Of a stretch of DNA of 64,000 bases, positions 1 to 8,602 are shown piece by piece. Every line of letters starts with the position of its first letter. Positions within the stretch are counted from its first letter, which is position 1. Both the position numbers and the translations under genes were made by a program. The notes beneath the pieces are model-generated. The model had not been told where the DNA came from, searched no databases, and was given only the letters and a program-made list of their open reading frames with translations. The stretch spans positions 1-64,000 of the forward strand of contig NZ_ATLO01000003.1 of the NCBI RefSeq assembly GCF_000416235.1, in the 5' to 3' direction. This stretch comes from Pseudomonas sp. CFII64 (lineage in GTDB: Bacteria; Pseudomonadota; Gammaproteobacteria; Pseudomonadales; Pseudomonadaceae).

Positions 1-91
1 GGGGTCGACCGTCAGGGCGAAACCTCAATAAACCGCACCGCAAATGCTGTTGATGCGCTGGCATTTATGGCGCAACACAGCAACAAATAAC

Positions 92-2716
92 CTACCGCTT
101 CATCCCGATCCGCTTACGCATCTGCGCCGTAATCGTCTGTTTCACCTTCGCATACCCCGCCCACGGATCGTCCTGATCTGCCAACCGCTCCATGAAATTC
201 TGAATATTCCAGCCATTGGCGCCTTTAAGCTGGGCGACTTCTTCACGCAAAACCGGTACTGAAATCGGCAATCCATCCCGCGTACGGGCCGAGAACGCGC
301 AAATAGTGGTAGCGCCCTGGCTGTTGCGCAGGTAATCGATGAAGATCTTGCCGACCCGATTCTTCGGCCCGGACACTGCGGAAAATCGTTCCGGCAGCAA
401 CTTCGCCATATGGGTGACGATGGCCTGGCTGAACGCCTTGGCCTCGTCCCAGCCGGCCTTGGGTTTGAGCGGCACGACGATGTGAATGCCTTTACCGCCG
501 CTGGTTTTCAGAAACGACTTGAGGCCCAGCTCGTCCAGAATGGTCAGGGTCAGTTGCGTCGCTTCGACCATATGTTTCCAGGGCAAGGCCGGATCGGGGT
601 CGAGGTCGAGGATAAAGCGGTCAGGATGGTCGAGATCCGCCGAAGTCGCATTCCAGGTGTGCAGCTCGATGGTGCTCATCTGCACCGCACCAATCAGCGC
701 CTCGGCGTTGTCGATGATCATGATGGGCTGGCCAGCGTGTTCCTTGCCGAGACTGATCAGGCCAGGAATCGCCAGCTTGTCGGCGTTCTTCTGGAAGAAC
801 AGCTCGCCGGCGATCCCTTCTGGCGCGCGGACCAGTGCAACCGGCCGGTCCTGCAGATGCGGCGCGATCCAGGGGAAAACCTGCGCGTAATACTGAGCCA
901 GCTGCATTTTCGTCGCGCCACTGCTGGCATCGATGACCCGCTCCGGATGGGTGATGCGGATCTTGCCGTCGCCGGAAGCCTTTTCGGCAGCCTTGGTTTT
1001 TGGGGGTGCGGCTTTCGCAGCCTGGGGCGGAGCTTTTTTCACGCTACGGGGTTTCGGTTTCTCGACCTCGGCGGCAGGCGTGGTCTGCTCCTCGCTGATC
1101 TGCGAGGCAGGCTTGTCATCGCGCATGCCGTGGAACACCGAATGGCGCACCGAACCCTCCCGAGTGATCTCGGCATACGCCACTTCGGCCAATAACTCGG
1201 GCCTGAGCCAATGCACGCCTTTGGCTTCGAAACCGGTGGGCGGATTGACGACGGGAATGGTTTTGGTTTCCAGAGGTTTGAGGCGTGCATGAATGCTGCG
1301 CAACGTTGACTCGTTGAAACCGGTGCCCACTTTGCCGGCATAACGCAACTCGCCGCTATCAGCGTCGTGCAACCCCAATAGCAAGGCGCCAAACGCACTG
1401 CGACTGCCTTTGGGCTCACTAAAGCCGACGACAACGAACTCCTGACGATGCTTGCACTTGAGCTTGATCCAGTCCGTGCTGCGACGAGACTGATAGAGGC
1501 TGCCGACACGCTTGCCGATCAAGCCTTCCATCTTCATCTGGCAAACACTGTTGAGCATGTTGTCCGCCGATTCGCCGAAGTCCTCCGAGAACCGCAATGC
1601 GTCGTCGGTACCGCGTTCCAGAACCGCTGCCAGCGCGGCGCGGCGTTGTTCGAGCACCACCTCGCGCAAATCCATGCCATTGAGATACGGCATGTCGAAT
1701 AGGTAAAACACGATGCTCTCGTGGCGACCGCTTTCAAATGCGTTCTGCAGCGCCTGAAAATCCGGCATGCCTTCTTCGTTGGCGACCACCACTTCGCCGT
1801 CCAGCCAGGCGGATTCCAGACCGAGTTTTTTCAAGGCCTTGGTCTGGCGGGGCATTTTTGCGCTCCAGTCATGGCCGTTGCGGGTAAACAGCTGGACCTT
1901 GCCACTGTCGATGCGGGCCATGATGCGGTAGCCGTCGAACTTGAGCTCATAGCGCCAGTCTCCGTCGGGCGCGCTGTCCACCAGCGTCGCCAGTTCGGGC
2001 TTGATGGATTCCGGCAGCGGGGCTATCTGAGCGCCGGTCAGGGCAATGGATGGCGGGGTTGTGATTGCGGCTTTCTTTTTTGCAATTTGTTTCGGGGGCT
2101 TTGTCGGCGATTTCTCTGTAGCGCGCTTTTTTGCGATCAGGGTGCGCTCACTCAGGACGCTATCGGGCTGGTCTTCGACAATGTCGTATTCGGCTTTGGC
2201 GCGGGCGAAGGAATCCTTGGATTTGATCAGAAACCATTGCTCCTGCTTACCCTCCAAATGAGTGCGAACCAGATTCCACAGGCCGCCGAGCTTTTCCCCT
2301 TCGAGCTGGAACTTGAGCCGGCCTTTTTCATACGCCGCTGCAGGATCGCCTTGGGGAATCCAGACGCCGCGATCCCAGACGATTACATCACCCGCGCCAT
2401 AATGACCTTCCGGGATAGAGCCTTCGAAGGCGGCGTAATCCAGCGGGTGATCCTCCACATGCACGGCCAGGCGCCGTACGGCAGGGTCCAGGCTAGGGCC
2501 TTTGGGCACGGCCCAGCTCTTGAGGGTTCCGTTTATTTCCAGGCGAAAGTCATAATGCAGGCGAGTAGCATCGTGCTTCTGGATACAGAATTGGAGGGCA
2601 TGCTCGGCAACCGATTTCCTACGAGATCTGACGCCTTTTTCTATCTTATTGCCAGAAGGCTCCGGCGTAGCTTCAAAGTCACGCCTACGCTGATACTCAT
2701 CCAGGGATCTGTTCAT
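92..2716 (-). CDS. ligD: ATP-dependent DNA ligase D (NHEJ)
   Basis: 874-residue multifunctional enzyme of bacterial non-homologous end joining; seals double-strand breaks together with Ku. Domain order is that of Pseudomonas LigD: N-terminal 3'-phosphoesterase (about 40-170, with HYDFRLE and PEGHYGAGD motifs), central ATP-dependent ligase (about 240-540, with KFDGYR; K259 is the expected adenylated lysine), and C-terminal primase/polymerase (about 580-874, with LDLDPD as the metal-binding acid pair). A lysine/proline-rich linker (about 195-225) separates the first two domains and another precedes the polymerase. Start ATG is preceded by AGAGGTG. Full length for the family. No ku gene lies in the window, so its partner must be elsewhere. 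Confidence 0.96.
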   Translation of the reverse strand: MNRSLDEYQRRRDFEATPEPSGNKIEKGVRSRRKSVAEHALQFCIQKHDATRLHYDFRLEINGTLKSWAVPKGPSLDPAVRRLAVHVEDHPLDYAAFEGSIPEGHYGAGDVIVWDRGVWIPQGDPAAAYEKGRLKFQLEGEKLGGLWNLVRTHLEGKQEQWFLIKSKDSFARAKAEYDIVEDQPDSVLSERTLIAKKRATEKSPTKPPKQIAKKKAAITTPPSIALTGAQIAPLPESIKPELATLVDSAPDGDWRYELKFDGYRIMARIDSGKVQLFTRNGHDWSAKMPRQTKALKKLGLESAWLDGEVVVANEEGMPDFQALQNAFESGRHESIVFYLFDMPYLNGMDLREVVLEQRRAALAAVLERGTDDALRFSEDFGESADNMLNSVCQMKMEGLIGKRVGSLYQSRRSTDWIKLKCKHRQEFVVVGFSEPKGSRSAFGALLLGLHDADSGELRYAGKVGTGFNESTLRSIHARLKPLETKTIPVVNPPTGFEAKGVHWLRPELLAEVAYAEITREGSVRHSVFHGMRDDKPASQISEEQTTPAAEVEKPKPRSVKKAPPQAAKAAPPKTKAAEKASGDGKIRITHPERVIDASSGATKMQLAQYYAQVFPWIAPHLQDRPVALVRAPEGIAGELFFQKNADKLAIPGLISLGKEHAGQPIMIIDNAEALIGAVQMSTIELHTWNATSADLDHPDRFILDLDPDPALPWKHMVEATQLTLTILDELGLKSFLKTSGGKGIHIVVPLKPKAGWDEAKAFSQAIVTHMAKLLPERFSAVSGPKNRVGKIFIDYLRNSQGATTICAFSARTRDGLPISVPVLREEVAQLKGANGWNIQNFMERLADQDDPWAGYAKVKQTITAQMRKRIGMKR

Positions 2717-3021
2717 GGTTCACCTCTGCGCCTTGCAATAAAGAGCAAAGCGCTCGGTGATAGTTCAGCGCCGAGGAATGAAAGCTTTTTTAGCTCCCCA
2801 GTAAACGCGGGCATTTGCGAGCAAAAACAGGCAGAATTGGCGTACTCACCACGTCAGTGATTCAAATACCCGTGACAGAAGAACGGGCCAAGGGAATTAA
2901 ATTCCCCCCGGCACCGTCATACTGATGGACGCATTTGGATGTACTCGGCAATATTCACCACGCAAAGGCAAACGCCAGCTTCTTGGTAGAGGCGTTTCAA
3001 GAGGCCATCAAGGAAAAGATT
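2717..3021. other. Intergenic region between ligD and csrA
   Basis: 305 bases separating two divergently transcribed genes, so both promoters must be here. The only clear structure is a 15-base dyad at 2892-2906 (GGGAATT-A-AATTCCC), about 115 bases before the csrA start. An upstream in-frame extension of csrA from 2935 exists but has no family similarity and is not used. Confidence 0.5.
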
Positions 3022-3210
3022 ATGTTGATACTCACCCGCAAAGTAGGCGAAAGCATAAACATTGGTGACGAGATCACCGTCACAATTCTTGGCGTTCAGG
3101 GTCTTCAGGTCCGGCTAGGCATCAATGCGCCTAAAAATGTTTCTGTGCATCGTGAAGAAATCTACAAACGCATACAGGCGGAGCTGGCGCCCAACCAAGA
3201 CCCACAATGA
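3022..3210 (+). CDS. csrA: CsrA/RsmA-family post-transcriptional regulator
   Basis: 62-residue dimeric RNA-binding protein that binds GGA motifs in leaders of target mRNAs and usually blocks ribosome access; part of the Gac/Rsm cascade in Pseudomonas. The sequence carries the family core: MLILTRK at the N terminus, the GE(S)I turn, and VHREEI with R44, the RNA-contacting arginine. The wording of the N terminus ([11 protein letters not shown]) resembles RsmE more than RsmA of P. fluorescens-group strains, so this is probably one of several paralogues. I chose ATG 3022 because family members begin exactly here and an AGGA lies just upstream; a longer ORF to 2935 is an artefact. A strong terminator follows. 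Confidence 0.93.
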   Translation: MLILTRKVGESINIGDEITVTILGVQGLQVRLGINAPKNVSVHREEIYKRIQAELAPNQDPQ

Positions 3211-3270
3211 ATTCCTAGCGTCACCCAAATTCAAGCCGACCTGCCTCATCGTTGCGGGCAGATCGGCCGC

Positions 3271-3297
3271 ACGGCGTCCATTATGACGCCGTTTTTT
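3271..3297 (+). terminator. Rho-independent terminator of csrA
   Basis: Perfect 8-bp stem (ACGGCGTC / GACGCCGT) with a six-base loop followed directly by a run of six T; 60 bases after the csrA stop. Confidence 0.88.
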
Positions 3298-3328
3298 ATG
3301 CCTGGGATTCAGTTGACTGCACCGGCCT

Positions 3329-3354
3329 GTTCGCGGGCAAACCTCGCTCCAACA
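3329..3354. repeat. Degenerate REP-like palindrome
   Basis: TTCGCGGGCAAACCTCGCTCC resembles the reverse complement of REP heads of the GGAGCGAG...CTCGCGAA type seen elsewhere in the window (compare 51125-51154). Single copy, no inverted partner nearby. Confidence 0.5.
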
Positions 3355-3397
3355 GATCTCCCCCACCAGGCACCGCCTACCATTTGTCTGACTTTCA

Positions 3398-3425
3398 GAA
3401 CTCTGCGAAAAAATCACCCCTCCAT
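3398..3425 (+). promoter_or_regulatory. Candidate AlgU (sigma22) promoter
   Basis: GAACTC, 17 bases, then TCCAT: close to the extracytoplasmic AlgU/RpoE consensus GAACTT-N16/17-TCtga/TCcaa. It lies about 100 bases before the three-gene membrane/stress operon at 3528. This is a by-eye match only; the intergenic region 3211-3527 otherwise holds the csrA terminator and a REP remnant. Confidence 0.4.
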
Positions 3426-3527
3426 CTCAAGTAAGCATTGAGACCGACGCTGAGCCCGTAGTCCCCGTTGTCGTCGTGAGCTTAGCTCGTCTTCTTTTGG
3501 TGAAACAGAATGGACGGTGAATAAGAA

Positions 3528-4274
3528 ATGAACACAACTTCCGAGAACTCGACCGACAATACCCAACATAAAACTGCGCCGCCCGAAGAACATCTGCAGC
3601 ACCTGCAAGATGATGCCAAGGCTGCTTTAGAGAGTGCCAAGGAACACGGAACGGCACAGTTCGAGCAGTACCGGGACACGGCGGCCGAACAGATCAATGC
3701 GTTGGCCCAAGGCGCTCAATCTGCTGCGCAGCAAATGGAAGGCAGCGATACCCTCGGCCTCTCGCATTACGTCACTGACATTGCGCAGAATATGGCGACC
3801 CTGGCCGACAACCTGCGTGGCAAAAGTGCTGACGAACTGTTGCAGCAGGCCGGCAGACTGGCGCGGGACAATCCCGCACTGTTTCTGACTGGCAGTGTCG
3901 CATTGGGCTTTGGCCTGTCGCGTTTCCTGCGGGCATCGAGCCCTTCGCCGACCTCTTCGTCAACCTCCCCGATGAAGCCATCCGAGCCCGGTGATTCGGC
4001 GGTTGATCGTCACCAGACCGGAATCAATCCGGCCATCGCCGCTGACGAAGAGCTGCCTGTCACGCCAGCGCATACCGATGACGTTTATCACAGCGCCCGG
4101 CCAGGCATTCCGGATCGCTCGGCATCGCCTGACGCGGCGGGTCCCGGCAGATCACCGGGTGCGTATGTACCTACCGATCCATTGGGCAGCTCTGCGACCT
4201 ATCCCGACACCGATGCCTCGGCCCCCAAAACGAACGAGATGCCTAAAGGCGGTTCTTCTCGAGGAGACCTGTAA
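3528..4274 (+). CDS. Hypothetical protein with helical N-terminal half and one membrane segment
   Basis: 248 residues, function unknown. First gene of a tightly coupled trio. Residues 20-115 are alanine/glutamine-rich and predicted helical or coiled; about 118-135 (NPALFLTGSVALGFGLSRFL) form a single short hydrophobic segment of the kind that ends YqjD/ElaB-type proteins; the remaining 110 residues are proline/serine/aspartate-rich and probably disordered. That layout suggests an inner-membrane-tethered stress protein, but I do not recognise a named family. Start ATG has GGTGA eight bases upstream. The stop overlaps the next start (TAATG), implying translational coupling. Confidence 0.8.
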   Translation: MNTTSENSTDNTQHKTAPPEEHLQHLQDDAKAALESAKEHGTAQFEQYRDTAAEQINALAQGAQSAAQQMEGSDTLGLSHYVTDIAQNMATLADNLRGKSADELLQQAGRLARDNPALFLTGSVALGFGLSRFLRASSPSPTSSSTSPMKPSEPGDSAVDRHQTGINPAIAADEELPVTPAHTDDVYHSARPGIPDRSASPDAAGPGRSPGAYVPTDPLGSSATYPDTDASAPKTNEMPKGGSSRGDL

Positions 4275-4690
4275 TGGCCACGACACCCAATATTCCTCCC
4301 ACAGGTTCTGAGAACGAAACCTCGGTGCTCGGCCTGATCCGCCAGTTGGCCCACGAAGTGCCGGCGCTGGTCACCAAGGAACTGGCCCTGGCCAAAGCCG
4401 AACTCAGGGAAACCCTCGAGACCACCAAGGCCGGTGTGGCTGCCGTCAGCGGCGGCGCCGTCGTGATGCTGGCGGGCCTGATCATCGTGTTGCTGGCAGC
4501 CGTGTACGCGCTGGCGATGATTATGCAGCCCTGGCTCGCCGCGCTGATCGTCGGCGTGGTGGCCATGGTCGTGGGCTTCATCATGGTCCAGTCCGGGAAA
4601 AAACAGTTCGAAGCCTCGAACCTGACACCCGAACGCACGGTTAACTCATTGCAAAAAGACAAGGAAGCCATCCAGAGGAAAGTCTCATGA
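4274..4690 (+). CDS. Phage-holin-III/DUF1469-like membrane protein
   Basis: 138 residues. An amphipathic helical N terminus (about 20-55, rich in K/E/A) is followed by two transmembrane helices (about 58-80 and 85-107) and a charged tail. This is the pattern of the actinobacterial phage holin superfamily III / YqjE-type proteins, which in proteobacteria are chromosomal membrane proteins and not lysis proteins. It sits between the helical protein at 3528 and a DUF3618 protein, the same order as the yqjD-yqjE type cluster of enterics. GAGGAG ribosome binding site; overlaps both neighbours (TAATG upstream, ATGA downstream). Confidence 0.8.
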   Translation: MATTPNIPPTGSENETSVLGLIRQLAHEVPALVTKELALAKAELRETLETTKAGVAAVSGGAVVMLAGLIIVLLAAVYALAMIMQPWLAALIVGVVAMVVGFIMVQSGKKQFEASNLTPERTVNSLQKDKEAIQRKVS

Positions 4691-5604
4691 GCATCGATAG
4701 CAGCTTTGAAAGCGGCATTGCCGACAAGGAAACCTTCGCCGTCGAATCCGAAAAAAGTCCGGAAACCCTGGAGCGTGAGATCGACGCCCAGCGCTCGAGC
4801 ATCGGCAATATCGTCGACGCCCTGGAAAGTAAATTCTCCCCTGGCCAACTGGTGGACCAGGCCTTGGCGTATGCCAAAGGCAATGGCGGGGAGTTTTTCG
4901 GCAATCTGGGCAATACGATCAAAGCCAATCCAGTGCCTACCGTCCTGACTTCGGTAGGCCTGCTCTGGCTGATGCTGGGTCAGAATCGCAGTCTGGCACC
5001 CTCCTCCGCAGCTACGGGGTCGGGGGCTTCCAGCCTTGGCCTTGGCCATCTCGGCGAGCGACTCAGTGACATGGCCCACAACATGACTGATTCACTGGGC
5101 AATGCGCGCAGTCGTATTGAAGAAACAGCCCATCGTATGAAAGACAAGGCCAGCGATGTCACCGACAAGGCCAGCAACCTGACCGGCAGCGTCAGCGATA
5201 AGCTTTCATCCGCCGGCCAACGACTGAACATGGGCACTCACGACGCCAGCGACGCCTTGCAGGAGCAAGCCAGGAAGGCGCAGTCGAGCTTCAATTACAT
5301 GCTGCGCGAACAACCCTTGGCCCTGGCCGCCATCGGCATCGCGCTAGGCGCGGCCATAGGCGCTGCGCTGCCGTCGACTCAACGGGAAAACCAGTTGATG
5401 GGTCAAGCCAGTGACCAGTTGACCGATAAGGCCAGGCAGGTCGCGAGCGAGGGTTACGACAAGGTCAAGGAAGTGGGCGCCGATCTTGCGGGCGAAGCCA
5501 AATCGGTCGCGTCGTCAGCAAGCTCAAACTCGCCCGACACGGGCAACATGGAGTTCGGCAGCCCGAGTAAAACCGCGCCCAATGCGGGGACCGGTCTGGG
5601 CTAG
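4687..5604 (+). CDS. DUF3618-domain membrane protein
   Basis: 305 residues. N-terminal 20-60 carries the DUF3618 pattern (LEREIDAQRSSIGNIVDALE), then a short hydrophobic stretch (about 80-98). The middle (100-190) is an LEA-like, alanine/serine/aspartate-rich amphipathic repeat with several KDKASDVTDKAS-type units; a second hydrophobic segment (about 207-228) is glycine/alanine-rich. Such proteins are usually stress- or stationary-phase-induced membrane-associated proteins; specific function is unknown. Third gene of the operon, start overlapping the previous stop by four bases. A terminator follows at 5637. Confidence 0.8.
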   Translation: MSIDSSFESGIADKETFAVESEKSPETLEREIDAQRSSIGNIVDALESKFSPGQLVDQALAYAKGNGGEFFGNLGNTIKANPVPTVLTSVGLLWLMLGQNRSLAPSSAATGSGASSLGLGHLGERLSDMAHNMTDSLGNARSRIEETAHRMKDKASDVTDKASNLTGSVSDKLSSAGQRLNMGTHDASDALQEQARKAQSSFNYMLREQPLALAAIGIALGAAIGAALPSTQRENQLMGQASDQLTDKARQVASEGYDKVKEVGADLAGEAKSVASSASSNSPDTGNMEFGSPSKTAPNAGTGLG

Positions 5605-5636
5605 GCAGAAGACGTCATCACTGATGGGTAAACGAG

Positions 5637-5666
5637 GAATCGGGCCGTAGTGGCCCGATTCTTTAT
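5637..5666 (+). terminator. Rho-independent terminator after the DUF3618 operon
   Basis: Ten-base stem GAATCGGGCC / GGCCCGATTC, tight loop, then CTTTA. It lies between convergent genes and may also work on the other strand, though the T-run is weak there. Confidence 0.7.
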
Positions 5667-5676
5667 GCTTCTTGCG

Positions 5677-5919
5677 TCACTCGGGACTGGTGAGTCGCTG
5701 GACGATCTTGTCCTTGATCAGCAGGCGTTTTTCCTTGAGTTTCTTCAACTCGTCATCGCTGACACTTCCCGCCGAACCGGATTCGGCATCGAGCACGCCA
5801 GTATCTATCTGGCCGTAGTCACTGAGCAGCTGATTGAGTTTCCTGTCGGTTTTCGTGCGCTCGGCAACCTGCTCCTTGGTAAGCCCCAAATCCTTGTACA
5901 AATCGTGTTTGACCGGCAT
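5677..5919 (-). CDS. YdcH/DUF465-family small protein
   Basis: 80-residue cytoplasmic helical protein. The central and C-terminal halves fit DUF465 (LKKLKEKRLLIKDKIVQ), a short helical-hairpin family found widely in proteobacteria with no settled function. It begins MPVKHDLYKDLGLTKEQV, as do many Pseudomonas members. Ribosome binding site AGAGGTG precedes the start. It is transcribed alone, towards the DUF3618 operon, with the hairpin at 5637 between them. Confidence 0.85.
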   Translation of the reverse strand: MPVKHDLYKDLGLTKEQVAERTKTDRKLNQLLSDYGQIDTGVLDAESGSAGSVSDDELKKLKEKRLLIKDKIVQRLTSPE

Positions 5920-5993
5920 AGCGACACCTCTCTTCTGACTGCGATGATCTTAAAGGTATGAGGCCGGGCGCTGTCTTAGGTTCGATGCAATCG

Positions 5994-6929
5994 TCATTGC
6001 TCGCGCAGACGCCGCGCTTCATAAGCCTTCAAATGAGTGTAGGCAAACTCCAGCACCGACAGCTCGCCGGATTCCACGCCCTGCGCATCGCGCCGAGTCA
6101 GCAAATCACCCAGGACGTGTTCAGCCTCCGTGGGTGCTCCACGCTCGACGTCGCGCAGCATTGACGCCATCATCTTCGAGCCGGGCGCAGTCAGCATCTT
6201 CAGCGAACGCTGACGAGCCGGTTCGCGCAGTGGAAAACCGCACGCCGCTGCGACGCTGGCACATTCGGCGAACAACCCGACGATCAACGGCTTGCCATCG
6301 GCGACCAACACATCGCCGAGACTGGCGCGCATGGAGCAGGTGATTCCGGCACCGGTGGCAATGAAGCACCACTTTTCCCACATCTCTTGCACGATGAACT
6401 GGCTGAGACTGGCCTCGAAGCCCGTATCCGCCAAGGCTTCGGCGACGCGCAGGATGCGCGTGGTCAAGGCGCCGCTCAGTTCGCCAAACGACAACTGATT
6501 GGTGTCATTCAAATGCAGAATCGCACCGGTAGCGTCCCGGTCCAGAGAAATCAGACACTGGCCGCCCAGTACGTTTGCGTCGTCGAAACGCGCACAAAGC
6601 CGGTCCAGGTGCGCCATGCCGTTGAGCAACGGCAGGATTGCCGTCTCGGGACCGACTGCAGCAGCGAACGAGTCCATGGCCGCGTCGAGATCGTAAGCCT
6701 TGCAACTGAGAATAATCAGGTCGTACGGATCGCTGAGCATCTGCGTCAGCACGTGGGGCGGCGATGGATACTGGATGTTGCCCAGCGGGCTGCGCACCAC
6801 CAAACCATCGCGGTTCAGCTCCTCGGCGCGGCCGGGACGCACCAGAAAGGTCACATCGCGTCCGGCCTCAAGCAATCTGCCACCAAAATAACCGCCTATC
6901 GCCCCTGCCCCAACGATCAGAATGCGCAT
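5994..6929 (-). CDS. 2-dehydropantoate 2-reductase family protein
   Basis: 311 residues, ketopantoate reductase (PanE/ApbA) family. N-terminal Rossmann fold with GAGAIGG at 7-13 for NADPH; C-terminal helical domain with the MWEKW motif (K186 likely the catalytic lysine). The classical role is reduction of ketopantoate to pantoate for coenzyme A synthesis. Pseudomonas genomes carry several paralogues, and this one has no pantothenate neighbours, so the true substrate may be another 2-oxoacid. Start ATG is preceded by CAGGAG. Monocistronic by spacing. Confidence 0.85.
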   Translation of the reverse strand: MRILIVGAGAIGGYFGGRLLEAGRDVTFLVRPGRAEELNRDGLVVRSPLGNIQYPSPPHVLTQMLSDPYDLIILSCKAYDLDAAMDSFAAAVGPETAILPLLNGMAHLDRLCARFDDANVLGGQCLISLDRDATGAILHLNDTNQLSFGELSGALTTRILRVAEALADTGFEASLSQFIVQEMWEKWCFIATGAGITCSMRASLGDVLVADGKPLIVGLFAECASVAAACGFPLREPARQRSLKMLTAPGSKMMASMLRDVERGAPTEAEHVLGDLLTRRDAQGVESGELSVLEFAYTHLKAYEARRLREQ

Positions 6930-7062
6930 GATGTCGTTCTCCTGTCAGTCTGCCCGCGCCCACCCAAGTATCGAGAGTAGTGGATGTACAACCGCTGCTC
7001 AATGAATGATCAACGGCAAGGAGGAAGAGCGGTGTCTAGCCTGAACCTGTTTCAGTCTCAAA

Positions 7063-7096
7063 ACGCCTTATCGAGGACAAGTCCTCTCCCACAAAT
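7063..7096. repeat. REP-like element
   Basis: CGCCTTATCGAGGACAAGTCCTCTCCCACA matches the head-stem-tail shape of other REPs here (GGACTTGTCC stem, TCCCACA tail, compare 34642 and 38981). Written as pieces: CGCCTT, GAGGACAAGTCCTC, TCCCACA. Single copy, just outside the FAD-enzyme terminator. Confidence 0.6.
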
Positions 7097-7111
7097 GACG
7101 GGATGCGGGGC

Positions 7112-7149
7112 AAAAAAAATCCCGAACCGCTCTCAAGCGCCTCGGGATT
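7112..7149 (-). terminator. Rho-independent terminator of the FAD enzyme
   Basis: On the minus strand: AATCCCGA stem, 16-base partly paired loop, TCGGGATT, then eight T. About 25 bases after the stop at 7175. Confidence 0.85.
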
Positions 7150-7174
7150 CTTCTGACCCTCACCGGTCGACGCG

Positions 7175-8602
7175 TCAGCTGTTGGCGCTGCTCAGGGCTG
7201 GAAACAGAAACGGCAGGCCTTCCTCCAGACGCTCGGCCAGGCTGCGGCTCGGAGCCGCAAGCTCCGGCGTAGTCTGTTGCAGCCTTGCAATGACCGATTC
7301 AATGACCGCACGGCTCGCGTCGTTGTGGAACTGCCACACGCCGTAGATGCGCCCATCAAAGGATGGCTCGCTGCCCAACCGGGGATCAATGCCCAATCCT
7401 GATCCAAGCCCGAACAGATGCAAGCCGTGCAAGCGCAGGCCCGAGGTATCCATCGGGCAGCCTGCTGCATCCGAATCCACGCCACCTTTGACTTCGCGCA
7501 GGGTGATTGGCGTGCCGTCCGAATAGCTCATGGGAGGCAGATTCGGCTGATAACCCGTGCATTGCACCACAGTATGCGACTCAAGCAGCGCCTGGGCAGC
7601 CGCCTGGTAATCTCCCGGCGCACCGCCTTGGGTCTGGAAAGCCTGGGCGCGCACGCCGGTCTTGCCGACACGCGCGTGTTCAATGACCGCACGACCCACA
7701 TCCAGCGCGCGGTAGCGCAAGCCACCGGAACGATTGACCCTGCCGGAGACCGGGCAGATATCCTGGACCGGATCAAATCTATAACCGGCAGCCTCAGCCT
7801 GTTCTGCACTTTCATAGAACAGACGAATCGCCGAACGATGGATCAGGGTGAGCTCCTGCAGGCCGGCAAATTCAAGGGCGTCGGCCAGATTCTCGAGCAT
7901 GGAAAAGGCACTGTGCGAACCGCCGACCACGGTGATCCGCCCGGAACAGGCCAGCGCTGGGGCAAAGGTTTCGCGCAGCTGGACGGCATTCATGCGCAGC
8001 AATTCATCAGCGCTTTTAATGGTGGCTGTGGGCGGCACCCGCAAACCTTGCTGCGCGAGCCCCTTCACCAGATGCTGCGGATCCTGTCGACCGCCAAGAT
8101 TGAGCACCAGCGTACGGCAGCGAATACGCCGCGTGCGGCCCTGAGCCTGGACCCAGACGAAAAATTCGTCGTTATCGCGCACCACCTCAGTGATGGTCGT
8201 GCTGCGCCAAAGCCTGGCGCCGTAATGCTCGACGATAAAGTCCAGCACCAGCCGGGACGCTTCAGCCAGTAACTCACCAATGTCCGACAACTGTGGGGCG
8301 TGCTGGGCCTGACGACGGATGCGCCAATAAGCGGGCGAATGCTCAAGCGGGGCGAAGACGTCCCTCAAGGCCGGATCGCGCAAACACTCAAGGATCACGT
8401 CGCCTACCGAATTCGCCGTGATGCGGTACTCGCCGAGGCGGCCCGTCCCTGGGGCGGCACTGGCATCAACAATAATCAGCCCGTCTTTGGCCAGATCAGG
8501 CAAGGTTCCGCTCTTCAATGCGTTGAACAGCAGGCCCATGCCCGCTGGTCCGGCGCCGCCAATCACGCAACCGCAAGAAGTTTCCAGATAATCTCCAAAC
8601 AT
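7175..8602 (-). CDS. FAD/NAD(P)-binding oxidoreductase, substrate unknown
   Basis: 475 residues from the start chosen. Dinucleotide-binding GxGxxG (GAGPAG) at 16-21 for FAD, and a second glycine-rich site (VVGGSHSAFS, around residue 235) where NADPH would bind. This two-site layout is that of flavin monooxygenases such as the N-hydroxylases (IucD/PvdA-like) and similar oxidases; it is not close enough for me to name a substrate. I chose ATG 8602 over an upstream in-frame start at 8701 because GGAG lies seven bases before it and the FAD motif then falls at the usual distance from the N terminus. It stands alone, with an AT-rich region upstream and its own terminator. Confidence 0.75.
   Translation of the reverse strand: MFGDYLETSCGCVIGGAGPAGMGLLFNALKSGTLPDLAKDGLIIVDASAAPGTGRLGEYRITANSVGDVILECLRDPALRDVFAPLEHSPAYWRIRRQAQHAPQLSDIGELLAEASRLVLDFIVEHYGARLWRSTTITEVVRDNDEFFVWVQAQGRTRRIRCRTLVLNLGGRQDPQHLVKGLAQQGLRVPPTATIKSADELLRMNAVQLRETFAPALACSGRITVVGGSHSAFSMLENLADALEFAGLQELTLIHRSAIRLFYESAEQAEAAGYRFDPVQDICPVSGRVNRSGGLRYRALDVGRAVIEHARVGKTGVRAQAFQTQGGAPGDYQAAAQALLESHTVVQCTGYQPNLPPMSYSDGTPITLREVKGGVDSDAAGCPMDTSGLRLHGLHLFGLGSGLGIDPRLGSEPSFDGRIYGVWQFHNDASRAVIESVIARLQQTTPELAAPSRSLAERLEEGLPFLFPALSSANS

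Noticed and set aside
410..2860. Long plus-strand ORFs opposite ligD (261 and 379 residues)
   Set aside because: They are antisense frames in high-GC DNA; the minus strand encodes an intact ligase with all motifs.
4274..4690. Phage holin as evidence of a prophage
   Set aside because: The family is common in chromosomes and the neighbours are DUF3618-type proteins; no other phage gene is present.
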